A DNA stretch of 64,000 nt. Source: Asticcacaulis sp. MM231. GTDB taxonomy: Bacteria > Pseudomonadota > Alphaproteobacteria > Caulobacterales > Caulobacteraceae. Below, one piece after another: positions 1 through 8,224 of the stretch. How positions within the stretch are numbered: the first letter of the stretch is position 1; each line of letters opens with the position of its first letter. Under the pieces are notes generated by a model. The model ran no database searches. It saw only the letters and a list, made by a program, of their open reading frames with translations, and was not told where the DNA came from. Location: positions 248,001-312,000 of the forward strand of contig NZ_OZ075110.1 in the NCBI RefSeq assembly GCF_964186625.1, written 5' to 3'. A program made the position numbers and the translations under genes.

Positions 1-1041
1 ATTGCGGGAAATGCGTTCGACTTTGTCGACGAGAACGGGGTGCGCCGCCATCGCTACGGCCCCCATCTTTTTCATACCAGCAATGAGCGCGTCACCACAT
101 GGCTTCAGGGTTTCGGGGAATGGGTCCCTTACGATCACCGTGTCCGCGGGCGCCTGGACGACGGCCGTTTCGTGCCTATCCCGGTCAATCTGGAGACCAT
201 CAACACGATTTTCGGCAAGAGCTTCACCACGGCTGAAGAGGTTCAGGCGCACCTGGCCTCGATCGCCATCCAGATTGAAGAGCCAAAGAATGCTGCAGAG
301 CATCTGTACTCGCAAATCGGCACACAACTGACCGACCTCTTCTTCCGCCCCTATACCAAGAAGATGTGGGCGATGGATTTGGAAGATATGGATGCTGCCG
401 TCGTCAAGCGCATTCCTTTGCGTTTTGACCTAGAGGACCGCTACTTCCCAAACGACGCCTTCCAACTCATGCCTCGGGACGGTTATACCGCGATCTTCAC
501 CCGAATTTTCGATCACAAGAACATAACGGTGCGTCTGGGTGTCGTGTTCGACAAGGCGATGGAAGCCGAGTACCGCCACGTCTTCAATTCCATGCCGATT
601 GATGAGTATTACGATTTTAAGTTGGGCGAACTGCCTTACCGTTCGATCCGGTTTCACCATCGCACGGAGACAACCCGGGTTGACTATCCGTGGGCAACAA
701 CCAATTTTACAGATACCGGCCCGTTCACGCGCGAAACCTATTGGCATCTCTTGCCAAACCACCTCGTCAACGACAGCGGTCGCTACACCTATACCATGGA
801 AGAGCCTTGCGATTACCGCGACAACAACCTCGAGCGCTATTATCCTGTCAAAACGGCCGACGGCCGCTACGACAAAATCTATAATGAGTACAAGGCGCTG
901 GCTGGCAAGGAGGCCCGTACCACCTTTATTGGTCGATGCGGCACCTACCAGTATCTCGATATGCACCAGGTAATCAATCAGTCCCTTATGGGGGCTGAAG
1001 CATGGCTAAAGGAAAGCCTCGATCGAGAGACGCTGAGGTAA
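1..1041 (+). CDS. glf: UDP-galactopyranose mutase, 3' part (5' end outside window)
   Basis: The reading frame is open from the first base, so the N-terminal FAD-binding Rossmann segment lies upstream of the window. The visible ~346 residues contain the family hallmarks: an RYGPHLFHTSN segment near the start, a tract with F.PYTKKMW and conserved Trp, and the C-terminal FIGRCGTYQYLDMHQV block that contacts FAD. The enzyme is a cytoplasmic flavoprotein that interconverts UDP-galactopyranose and UDP-galactofuranose, the donor of galactofuranose for surface polysaccharides. That fits the glycosyltransferase-rich surroundings. The stop codon is followed by about 105 bases before a PPP phosphatase gene on the same strand. 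Identification is firm; only the N-terminus is missing. Confidence 0.93.
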   Translation: MAGNAFDFVDENGVRRHRYGPHLFHTSNERVTTWLQGFGEWVPYDHRVRGRLDDGRFVPIPVNLETINTIFGKSFTTAEEVQAHLASIAIQIEEPKNAAEHLYSQIGTQLTDLFFRPYTKKMWAMDLEDMDAAVVKRIPLRFDLEDRYFPNDAFQLMPRDGYTAIFTRIFDHKNITVRLGVVFDKAMEAEYRHVFNSMPIDEYYDFKLGELPYRSIRFHHRTETTRVDYPWATTNFTDTGPFTRETYWHLLPNHLVNDSGRYTYTMEEPCDYRDNNLERYYPVKTADGRYDKIYNEYKALAGKEARTTFIGRCGTYQYLDMHQVINQSLMGAEAWLKESLDRETLR

Positions 1042-1146
1042 CCAGAAGCACGGGGGATGGTTTCAGGCGCCGGCCAAGGGGGGAATAGGCGCTATAGAGT
1101 TTAGGTTTGGGCCAGGCAGAGCTGTGCAAGGCCAAGGAATTTTACA

Positions 1147-1962
1147 ATGATTTGGTCAATGTTTAAGTCGCGCAAAGTGTCAGCGCCAAAGGCCATGGAC
1201 CCCGCGGCCGCGTCTAAAATTGACCGCCTGACCTATGCCATCGGCGACATCCATGGTCGACATGACCTTTTCACGACCTTAATTGACGCCATTCGTAAGG
1301 ACGCCAGCGCGCTCCAGCAGAGGCCGCAGATTGTTCTGCTGGGCGACTACATTGATCGAGGCCCCGATTCCGCCAAGGTCCTCACCTCAATTATTGAGCT
1401 CACCGAAGAAAGCTGGTGTGACACCGAAGTCCTGCTTGGCAATCATGAGCTCTTCATGATCAAATTTATTCTCGATATCGCCGATGGGCCGCCATGGCTC
1501 AACTTCGGTGGTATAGCGACCCTGTCCTCCTATGGCATTGCCTCACCCGGCAATCGGACGGACGCCCAGGATTGGCAGGATCTGCAGGACGAACTTCTTG
1601 AAAAGATCCCAAGATCGCACCTACAAATGCTGTCGCATGCCAAAATTTTTTATGTCTCAGGGGACTATCTCTTTGTGCATGGCGGCGTGGCGCCAGGCGT
1701 TCCGATCGAAGATCAGACGGTCGATACGATGCTTTGGATACGTGACGCGTTTCTGATGTCGCCAAAGGCCAGCGACTATGTGGTTGTGCATGGCCATTCC
1801 GCAAAGGCGACAGCCGATAACCTGCCATGGCGCATCGGCATCGATACGGGGGCCTATGCGACAGGTATTCTTTCGGCAATAAGGCTTCACAAGGCCGAAC
1901 GCAGGATCCTTCAGGTCAGAACGAGCGGTCTGATAGACGCTGATGCCGTTAACCTGTCCTGA
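1147..1962 (+). CDS. PPP-family serine/threonine phosphatase (paralog A)
   Basis: A 271-residue metallophosphoesterase with every PPP-family metal-site motif in order: GDIHGR (residue ~33), GDYIDRG (~66), GNHE (~98), HGGV (~178) and HGHS (~215). These bind two metal ions and are expected to hydrolyse phosphoserine/phosphothreonine or small phosphoesters in the cytoplasm. There is no signal peptide; the N-terminal ~25 residues are variable and basic. An AAGGAA sequence precedes the ATG. It follows glf on the same strand. Two close paralogs lie at 8908-9897 (minus) and 57210-58004 (plus), all sharing the IDRLTYAIGDIHGR entry and a DTGAYATG segment near the C-terminus. The in vivo substrate is unknown. 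Confidence 0.9.
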   Translation: MIWSMFKSRKVSAPKAMDPAAASKIDRLTYAIGDIHGRHDLFTTLIDAIRKDASALQQRPQIVLLGDYIDRGPDSAKVLTSIIELTEESWCDTEVLLGNHELFMIKFILDIADGPPWLNFGGIATLSSYGIASPGNRTDAQDWQDLQDELLEKIPRSHLQMLSHAKIFYVSGDYLFVHGGVAPGVPIEDQTVDTMLWIRDAFLMSPKASDYVVVHGHSAKATADNLPWRIGIDTGAYATGILSAIRLHKAERRILQVRTSGLIDADAVNLS

Positions 1963-2083
1963 CTGTACCCAGGTCAAGGTCGAATCCTTCGCGTGACGGA
2001 CGCGGCGCTTGCCAACGTAAGTCAGCCCCAATAGCGGATAAACCTTCGTCCGCCGCGCAAAAGCGCCTCGTCGACTCGACAGA

Positions 2084-2299
2084 CTAAAGGAGCAACGCCA
2101 GCAGGCCGTACCAAACGGTTGCAGAAAACGCGCTTGCGCCCAGAATGACAAGCCCGAGCGGGTATTTTTCAGTACAGAGCGACGCAGACGGAGCGTGCGG
2201 TTGGCAGATGATGACCCGTCCGTGGATCTCACGCAGATGGGAACCGCCGCTTATGAAAGGGTCAAGGTTGTGATGGGACATGAAACCTGTAACGTTCAT
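2084..2299 (-). CDS. Small single-span membrane protein (71 aa)
   Basis: No known family recognised. Support for it being real is a near-perfect AGGAGG Shine-Dalgarno sequence seven bases before the ATG. The N-terminal ~45 residues are soluble and rich in His, Pro and Ser; residues ~47-71 form one hydrophobic helix beginning KYPLGLVILGASAFSATVWY. That helix closely resembles the C-terminal helix of the 93-residue protein at 22786-23067 (KIPFVVTVIGAVAFSAACWA), so the two appear paralogous. Likely an inner-membrane protein with its C-terminus in the bilayer. It converges with the phosphatase gene at 1147-1962. Confidence 0.7.
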   Translation of the reverse strand: MNVTGFMSHHNLDPFISGGSHLREIHGRVIICQPHAPSASLCTEKYPLGLVILGASAFSATVWYGLLALLL

Positions 2300-2651
2300 A
2301 GTTTCCTCCTATTACGTACAAGCGCCTATTAGGCCCGAAACCTCGTCAAAAAGAAGCAGGTTAGGAGGCGCAGGATATAAAAAGACCATGGGCGCGACGC
2401 CAGGTGTAGGGAGAGCCAAGGCGTCCCAAGGCGCTCATTCATAGAATCTCATGATCGTGGTAAAGGGTTATGCCTATGCTTGGACAGCCATCTGCCCGAA
2501 TACGGTATGCAATGGAACATCTCAAGCGTCCTCCTGCTCAGCCGAAAGCGTCATAGAAATGGCCGTCTGAACAAAGCTGAGACACGTGTTGCCGGCTCAG
2601 CAAGTCTTTCGTGATGGTAAAAGGTAGAGGGCACATCACTTAATAGCCGTA
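2300..2651. other. Intergenic region between small membrane protein and hipBA
   Basis: About 350 bases between the divergent small-protein gene and the hipBA operators. I see no convincing coding frame or RNA gene. It must hold the minus-strand promoter for the 2084-2299 gene. Confidence 0.5.
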
Positions 2652-2749
2652 ATTCCGTATATTGCACCACAGCATACGGAATATCGCATACCCCTTGACT
2701 GACGTTAAAATATCCTACATTCCGTATATTTATAAGAATTATACGGAAT
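2652..2749 (+). promoter_or_regulatory. Two inverted-repeat operators of hipBA
   Basis: Two copies of the dyad ATTCCGTAT-N13-ATACGGAAT lie at 2652-2682 and 2719-2749. Arm sequence and spacer length are identical, and the centres of the arms are 22 bases apart in both. The second copy ends six bases before the hipB ATG. TTGACT at 2695-2700, between them, could be a -35 element. HipB proteins bind inverted repeats at their own promoter, so autorepression by HipB (with HipA as co-repressor) is the natural reading. The sequence is direct observation; the binding is inferred. Confidence 0.8.
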
Positions 2750-2754
2750 TACGC

Positions 2755-3093
2755 ATGAAATATGACATATTTCCCAGCTTGGGCGCTCAGTTGCGCCAGG
2801 CTCGTAAGAACCGAAAGATGACCCAGCCCGATCTGGCCTTGCGTCTTGGACGTACACAGGCTCGAATCTCGGAGTTGGAGCGAGATCTGCTTAACAATCG
2901 CCTCGGGCGTGATCGGCTGACATTACTGGTTGAAGTTTTAGATGCCCTTGATTTGGTCCCGGTCCTGGTGCCTCGGTCTGCCGCTAGCACGATGTCTATT
3001 CCCAACCCTGACAGGCCCGTTACCCGGTTGGCGTCAAAAGGTACAGTCTTTGACGAGGTTTTCGTTGATCTGTCTGACGACGAGGATAAGTGA
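2755..3093 (+). CDS. hipB: HipB-like antitoxin, XRE-family DNA-binding protein
   Basis: A 112-residue protein with a helix-turn-helix at residues ~8-45 (LGAQLRQARKNRKMTQPDLA followed by LGRTQARISELE), the XRE/Cro fold of HipB antitoxins. The ATG at 2755 was chosen because it follows directly on two inverted-repeat operators; an in-frame upstream TTG would place the operators inside the coding region. The C-terminal ~45 residues are acidic and probably flexible. The stop TGA overlaps the hipA ATG by one base, so the two are translationally coupled. Expected role: homodimeric repressor of the operon that neutralises the HipA kinase. Confidence 0.85.
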   Translation: MKYDIFPSLGAQLRQARKNRKMTQPDLALRLGRTQARISELERDLLNNRLGRDRLTLLVEVLDALDLVPVLVPRSAASTMSIPNPDRPVTRLASKGTVFDEVFVDLSDDEDK

Positions 3094-4376
3094 TGTCGCC
3101 CAAAGCTGCCATTCTTGGCGTTCATCTCTTAGGTCCAGATCAAGAGGTCACACGGTTAGGTACGCTGACCCGCGATGCAGAGGCCGCCACTGCTTTTGTG
3201 GTTGACGAGGCCTATTTGCGTGATCCCCATCGCCCGCTGTTGAGTTTAAGCTGGTTCCTGCCAGACGACGATGTACAAACAAAAGCCAGACTCGCGGCCA
3301 GAGGCGATTAGATCGGGCTACATGGATACCTCCGGCCATGGTTCGCCGGCTTACTCCCCGAGGGGGCCCTACGCGACCTGGTCATTGCTGAGATGGGAAC
3401 CGGCAATCACGACCAGTTCGACCTGATCGCAAGGCTCGGGGCCGATTTGCCGGGGGCCATCATGATCGTACCGGAAACGGAAGTGCCGGAATCAGCTGGG
3501 CCTTTGCACTTTGAACAGATACGGGGCTTTCGTGCGGCGGTACCGGATGGACGGGTGAAGTTCTCCTTGGCGGGCGTTCAGCTCAAGTTCACGGCACATA
3601 CGACCGGTGATTGCCTGACCGTTCCCGGACATGCCGGCGAGAGCCGTTCCATTCTCAAGCTTGCCTCAGAGCGCTATCCGGGCTTACCCGAAGCAGAATT
3701 CGCCGCCATGACCGTGGCGCGACTGTCGGGCGTCAACGCTGCGGCTTGTCAACTCATCTCGACAGATCGCATCGATGGCATACCGGCAGAGTTTCTGAGC
3801 CACGGCGCCACCGCGCTGGCCGTCGAACGGTTCGACCGCGCCAAAGGCGGTCAACGCATTCAGATCGAAGATTTGGCGCAAGTGATAGGGGCGGTGGGCG
3901 AGCGAAAATACACCATGGCGAATTACGAAAGTATCCTCAATACCGTTAAGCGCTTCAGTACAGACTGGCATCTGGATGTCATCGAAGGGTTTCGCCGTTG
4001 CGTTATTGATGTTCTAATCGGCAATGGGGACAACCATCTTAAGAACTGGTCGTTCATCTTTCCCGAAACCGGCTCTATACGTTTGTCACCCGCCTACGAC
4101 CTTGTCCCCACGGTTCTATACGTTCCTGACGACACCCTCGCGCTGGAGTTCGCGGGAACCCGTTCCTTTCAGAACGTAAACTTCAGGCGTATCGGCCGTA
4201 TTGCCCGGTTCCTTAAAATTGATGCGGATCGTATCGAGGCTGAATTGAAACTCATGGTCCGGGAAGCGGTTGCCGTTTGGCCCGGGCAGTTGGAAACCCT
4301 CCTCGGGACTGAAAAGGCAAAGCGGCTCGTACAGAGATTTGATACACTTGGTCTTGTCGAAGAGGCTTTGGCCTGA
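3093..4376 (+). pseudogene. hipA: hipA-like Ser/Thr kinase toxin gene interrupted by an in-frame amber codon
   Basis: Read through, this frame gives ~427 residues, the usual HipA length, with no frameshift. A TAG at 3309-3311 sits after residue 72. The downstream frame continues the HipA N-terminal domain without a break (PWFAGLLPEG, then DLIARLG, conserved in the family). The kinase part is complete: the nucleotide-binding segment SILKLASERYPGLPEAEF, catalytic loop GNGDNHLKNWSF and metal-binding SPAYDLVPT. HipA phosphorylates glutamyl-tRNA synthetase in E. coli; other HipA-type kinases use other targets. As written, translation would stop early or restart at the ATG at 3393, giving a 327-residue kinase core without the N-terminal subdomain. 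Alternatives are amber suppression or a sequencing error. Confidence 0.82.
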
Positions 4377-4391
4377 CCTCGCCCACCACCA

Positions 4392-4693
4392 TCATTTTTC
4401 TACACCCTCCCGACAATCCCCGTCCGGCGACAGCTTAAGAGTGTCCTCAATCCAGGCGAAGGCCGCGACAATGAAGGTGACAATGATGGACTCCACATCG
4501 TCGTAGCGCTCTAAGGATGCGATACTTCCCCGTAGCGTGCGGTCAGGAAAAGGCCAGTCGACCTCTCCGGCCTGCCCCAAAGCCACGTCTCCAAGCCAAG
4601 TCCCTTGGCCGGCATGCGAGGTTCGGGCCACAGAGCGCATGGTCCGATCTTATTAATTTTTATACGTGGTGCCTTTGCGGCGACGTCGTCCAT
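4392..4693 (-). pseudogene. Possible transposase remnant
   Basis: Two overlapping minus-strand frames resemble pieces of an IS5-like transposase tail: a segment SIASLERYDDVESIIV followed by a hydrophobic helix, recalling the RYDKTA...FL tail of that family. No DDE residues, terminal inverted repeats or target duplication can be seen. The alternative is a chance open frame in non-coding DNA. Weak call. Confidence 0.25.
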
Positions 4694-4728
4694 TACCCGG
4701 TGGTTTCAGGTAAAAGAGCCATGCCAAA

Positions 4729-4748
4729 GCGCGACCAAATGGTCGCGC
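4729..4748. repeat. Perfect 9-bp palindrome (GCGCGACCA / TGGTCGCGC)
   Basis: Arms 4729-4737 and 4740-4748 are perfectly complementary with a two-base centre. There is no T-run after it, so a simple intrinsic terminator is unlikely; it could be a protein-binding dyad. Confidence 0.4.
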
Positions 4749-5118
4749 GATCAATTGTATTACTTTCATGATCCAACCCTGTTTTGGCGATTATACCGTC
4801 CGCCTTTGGGCGGCGACTATATCATAAAAAACTGTCGACCCTGAGTTGTATTTTTTTGGCATGTCCTGCGTTTGATGGGGACGACACCGTCTGCCAGATG
4901 GGAATGGTAGAGCTTTCAGACCTTGACATGCCGTCTGTGCGTTGGCCTTGAGACACGAAGAGTTGTGTTAAAGGGCAGATTTTTTGCGAATATCTGTGGA
5001 TTCAAACCCTTTCAGGGCCATCAATATCAGTGGTCATCGGTGGTTCTTTTGTCTCTGGTGTGAATGTAGGACCCCAAACCATATCCGAACATCATGGAGG
5101 GCCACCCGCTACGCTTAA

Positions 5119-5153
5119 GGCTCGCTCTGCCCTTTGGAAGGGGCAGCGAGCCC
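5119..5153. repeat. REP-like intergenic palindrome
   Basis: The arms GGCTCGCTCTGCCC and GGGGCAGCGAGCC pair with one bulge around a short loop. GC-rich imperfect palindromes of this size between genes resemble REP/PU elements. Only this copy was noticed in the window, so repetition is unproven. Confidence 0.35.
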
Positions 5154-5442
5154 GGCGCTACGCCCTTGCCCAATGACACCACGCCCTGGGATACGACCCT
5201 CAAAGTCTCGGCTCTCAACATCTGAATGAAATCGGTAGATTGAGGGGCGCGGCTTAACTGGCCCGCATGCCGTCGTGCCATAGCCAGCAGGCGCGTCCTA
5301 TCCCGTAACGAACCCGCGCTCAGGACAGTCTGTCAGCGTCCCACATCAGTTAGTCACAGAAAACTTGTCCTCTCAGCCGTCCCAAGACGAATTTTGGTTT
5401 GGTCCTTGCACGTAACGCTGAGAGGCAAGGTGCTGGGGGCCG

Positions 5443-5455
5443 CCCCCCCCCCCCC
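5443..5455 (+). repeat. Homopolymer run of 13 C
   Basis: A run of 13 consecutive C ends 38 bases upstream of the ATG at 5494. Such tracts slip during replication and can vary promoter strength between cells; they are also a frequent site of sequencing error. Confidence 0.6.
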
Positions 5456-5493
5456 GCCCCTCGGACGAACTAGGGATGAAGGAACATTGAACC

Positions 5494-5712
5494 ATGGAAA
5501 TTAGACAATTTCAAAGTGAGGGGGTGGGCACAATTCTCCTGGGGCTCCTGATCATCGTCTTGGTCCCCGTCTTCCTGCCCCGGTTGCTCATAAGTGCGGT
5601 GATCGACATATGTTACCGGCCCAAGCCCTGGAAGGGGCCGCCGGTAAAACCGACGACGAGCAAACCACGAAAGCCACGCCACCGGAAGGTTCGCGCCGCC
5701 ACGTGGATGTAG
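5494..5712 (+). CDS. Small membrane protein with basic tail (72 aa), tandem copy 1
   Basis: Unrecognised family. Residues ~10-36 form a hydrophobic membrane segment (VGTILLGLLIIVLVPVFLP). The C-terminal half is very basic and proline-rich and ends RKVRAATWM. The next gene, at 5861-6064, has the same plan and ends RRIRAAVWM, so the pair look like tandem paralogs, which supports both being real. The Shine-Dalgarno sequence (GAAGGAA) is modest and rather far from the ATG. A Trp-Met C-terminus behind a cationic tail is unusual; a membrane-active peptide or a small membrane regulator are both possible. Confidence 0.6.
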   Translation: MEIRQFQSEGVGTILLGLLIIVLVPVFLPRLLISAVIDICYRPKPWKGPPVKPTTSKPRKPRHRKVRAATWM

Positions 5713-5860
5713 GCGCCGAGCGCCCTTAAGCTCCTGACAGCGAGGCTTCAGTGATGCCCGTTTGCCGCAACCGTGATGGATTTTGCTAAGCGACCTCATC
5801 GAGACTTGGCATGAGCGTGCGCACATAGTTAAATCGACCATGGCCTTGGAGGGGGAGAAA

Positions 5861-6064
5861 ATGATGGCTTTTGAAAGCACAAAAGAGGTAGCCATGTCCC
5901 TGCTCTACGTCGCGCTATGTCTGCTGCATGCGGTATTATTTATACCCAGAGTTACCGTGCAAGGCCTCCTGTACGTGATCAGATGGGTTGCGACGCGCCT
6001 CAAGACTACGAAGAAAACCAAGACCATAAAACCGCGTCGGATCCGGGCTGCGGTCTGGATGTAG
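5861..6064 (+). CDS. Small membrane protein with basic tail (67 aa), tandem copy 2
   Basis: The start was placed at ATG 5861 because GGAGGGGGAG lies just upstream; in-frame ATGs at 5840 and 5864 are alternatives. Residues ~12-42 are hydrophobic (AMSLLYVALCLLHAVLFIP, then VQGLLYVIRWVA), enough for one or two membrane passes. The tail is Lys/Arg-rich and ends RRIRAAVWM, matching the RKVRAATWM end of the upstream copy. No known family. A shared terminal motif with diverged membrane segments suggests the C-terminus is the functional or recognised part. Confidence 0.6.
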   Translation: MMAFESTKEVAMSLLYVALCLLHAVLFIPRVTVQGLLYVIRWVATRLKTTKKTKTIKPRRIRAAVWM

Positions 6065-6986
6065 CCGATAGCCAATGGGTTGGCCGGGAGGTCTGTGTCA
6101 AAATGGGACCAAGCCAGGGTATCGCAGGGGCCCTTGTCGTCCGGCACGTCGTCAACGCCCAGAACGTCTGACGACGCGCAGGCCTGAGGGATGTGACGAT
6201 AATTGACCACTGCGACCGAAATCCCTATGGTTAGATGTCGAGCCGGCAGAAAAAGGGGTTCGCGCGCTATGCCACGGCGAAGCGTTCAGCGTCGGCTCGA
6301 TTCCCAAGCGAACTAAACTCAGACCTGTCTGTGCGCGTCATGCGGCTTGACCGTTGCGTCCCCTTAATGCCCCCTGTCTTGTTGACGTTCTCCTTCACTC
6401 AAGCGAGAAGACGTTCGTGAAAGAAGGGGATGACCTTAATGGTGGACGGCCTTGGGCCATTCAGCACCGGCTTGTCAGCACAACGCAACGTGGCCTCGAT
6501 GCCCTTTGATTATTCGCGCGCGTCGTCGTAGCGACGGCCTGGAGGGTCCGTGGTGCGCCCTGGGTAAAAAGCCCGCGTCCTGGCAAGTCAGTGGCCTGGT
6601 CGTCTGGCACGCGAACCGAACACAAAAGAGGCGCCGTGCAGAGGGTGACCGAGGCGATTGGCGAGGGCTTAAGTCCTCGACGCCCCCTTCTCCTCATCGG
6701 CAATCCTCACCCGGCGGGATCACTTTCTGCCCGGAATGCCCGGGCGCTTCTGCCAGGACCTCACAACCGGACAATGGGACGCTGAACCCCTTAATCCGGG
6801 CCTTAGAAAAGACGAGAACGCCCTTTGCAAAGCGCCAGGGCGCGAAAGCTGCAGAGCCGGCGGGGCATCGACTATCCTCAGAAAATTTGTCTCCTGGGCG
6901 GTGAATTCGGGTTACATTGCGACGCCACATGTCGTAGGTTTGGCTGTAAGGGTGTATCCCTCTACCGCCAGCGAGGGAGTTGCTTT
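6065..6986. other. Region without a convincing gene
   Basis: About 920 bases with several medium open frames on both strands. None has a recognisable domain, good ribosome-binding site or plausible composition. They look like chance frames in GC-rich DNA or decayed sequence. Confidence 0.4.
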
Positions 6987-7265
6987 TTGGGACAGAAGTC
7001 CAAAGATCTGATCAAAAAACTGGAAAGAAAGATCGCCAGGCTCCAACGCAAGCAGGCGCTCAGTGAGGCCCTTTTGTTGCTGTTGGCCGCGCGCGCCATT
7101 GAGAGCCATAAGGATCTGCAGTCAGCTCCTTCAGACCAGGCGCCGCCTTCGCCTAACCAGGGCAAAGAGGCCAGTGATCGACGCCGGGAAGCGCGGGAGA
7201 TAGTGGATGAGATCGCACAAAAAATGCAACTTCATGCGACAAACGGGGTTAAACACCCGGTCTGA
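6987..7265 (+). CDS. Hypothetical coiled-coil protein (~92 aa)
   Basis: A TTG start at 6987 is proposed because GAGGGAG lies about eight bases upstream; the same frame continues further 5' without a better start. The N-terminal half is a charged amphipathic helix (KDLIKKLERKIARLQRK) running into a leucine/alanine-rich stretch (SEALLLLLAARAIE). The C-terminal half is polar and charged. No family recognised. It lies upstream of the small protein at 7410-7649 on the same strand. The start codon and the reality of the gene are both uncertain. Confidence 0.4.
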   Translation: MGQKSKDLIKKLERKIARLQRKQALSEALLLLLAARAIESHKDLQSAPSDQAPPSPNQGKEASDRRREAREIVDEIAQKMQLHATNGVKHPV

Positions 7266-7409
7266 GGGATCACCTTGCGCGAGGAATTAACCTTGGGTGT
7301 AAGCGGTGCCGCGACGCGCAAAATTTATCTCAAATATTTCGGAAGCGTGACTAGATTTTTTTACCAGACTCGGCGCACAAACGAAAAAAAGTGATTTGGG
7401 GATCCTGGA

Positions 7410-7649
7410 ATGGAAAATCGTATGATGAAGGAGACGACAGCTCCTTTGGGCGCCTCCGAACGCGCCGAAGAAACGAAAAGTCTACGTCGCCTTATTACTC
7501 AAAACATGCTTTTGCGGCGGTTCATCGCAAAATATATTGACCGAACAGAACCCGCTCCCGTCGCTCAGGAGACTTTTGAGGACATCCTCAACCGCCTCGA
7601 AAAGCTGATCCATTCGAATCCGCCCTCGGGTCACCGTGACGGGAGATGA
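7410..7649 (+). CDS. Small helical protein (79 aa), paralog of 13721-13954
   Basis: Unrecognised, but clearly related to the minus-strand protein at 13721-13954. Shared features are a LRRLITQNMLL-type helix (LKRLTTQNALL in the partner), a variable linker, then DILNRLEKLIH (DILVRLDALVH) and a short polar end with a G-H/N-R motif. Conservation between two distant copies argues for a real gene. It is predicted soluble and largely helical, with a heptad-like pattern in both helices suggesting a helical hairpin or dimer. The ribosome-binding site is weak (GGGGAT). Confidence 0.65.
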   Translation: MENRMMKETTAPLGASERAEETKSLRRLITQNMLLRRFIAKYIDRTEPAPVAQETFEDILNRLEKLIHSNPPSGHRDGR

Positions 7650-8005
7650 GCGAATCCGGGCCGGCTCTCTCCAGAGCGACGCGGGCCCCTCTGCAAGGGC
7701 ACGCAGCCTTGACCCGGCGAGCGGCCTCCAAAGACAAGAAGAGCCGCTGAACCCCATGGCTGACCGCTGGGGGGATAGCAAAGCACAACCCACCCCGATC
7801 CCGCGGGTCCGCCATAACACCCCAAAGCAGTAGGCTCGGCGCTTATCCGGGACGTCGCTCTGCAGACCTAAGGCACGCAGGCCCTGCTAAATTCGCATGG
7901 ACAAAGGTACGAACTTCTCAAAATCATCCGCTTTACACGCTTCAGGGTATTCACGTTGTGCCCTGCTTTCATTTGTCTTACACGTGATCGCGCCAAGGAG
8001 GCACG
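7650..8005. other. Intergenic region
   Basis: About 355 bases with no supportable gene. The promoter for the small membrane protein at 8006 presumably lies in its 3' half. Confidence 0.4.
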
Positions 8006-8224
8006 ATGACGGAAGATAAGGTCGCTAACCTGATTAGCAGGATTGAGCATGTCGTTACCCTAAAAACGCCACCGTCAGATCCAGACGCTTCGCTGATCAT
8101 TCTGTGCGGCGTCCTGATCATGATTGTCCTCGGCGCCTCAACAATCCGCTGGGTTATAGTGCCTCTGCTTTTCAAGTTGAAAATCATCCGTAGACGGCAT
8201 GTGCATAAAATATTCTGGAACTGA
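8006..8224 (+). CDS. Small membrane protein (72 aa)
   Basis: A strong AGGAGG lies a few bases before the ATG. Residues 1-27 are polar; ~28-52 form a hydrophobic helix (LIILCGVLIMIVLGASTIRW, continuing VIVPLLF); the tail is basic and ends HVHKIFWN. No known family. The plan of a polar head, one membrane helix and a short cationic tail with a terminal aromatic resembles the tandem genes at 5494 and 5861, although direct similarity is weak. It lies among several other small genes on the same strand. Confidence 0.65.
   Translation: MTEDKVANLISRIEHVVTLKTPPSDPDASLIILCGVLIMIVLGASTIRWVIVPLLFKLKIIRRRHVHKIFWN

Larger units (their letters stand above)
4694..5493. other. Long intergenic region with palindromes and a C-tract
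   Basis: About 800 bases without a supportable gene. It contains a perfect 9-bp palindromic hairpin at 4729-4748, a REP-like imperfect palindrome at 5119-5153 and a run of 13 C at 5443-5455. It must also contain the promoter of the small-protein genes starting at 5494. Confidence 0.5.

Noticed and set aside
5027..5281. 84-residue minus-strand ORF
   Set aside because: Runs through the REP-like palindrome and lacks a start signal; judged non-coding.
6452..6904. 150-residue plus-strand ORF in the 6.1-7.0 kb gap
   Set aside because: No ribosome-binding site, no recognisable domain and composition like random GC-rich DNA; overlapping frames on both strands are equally long.
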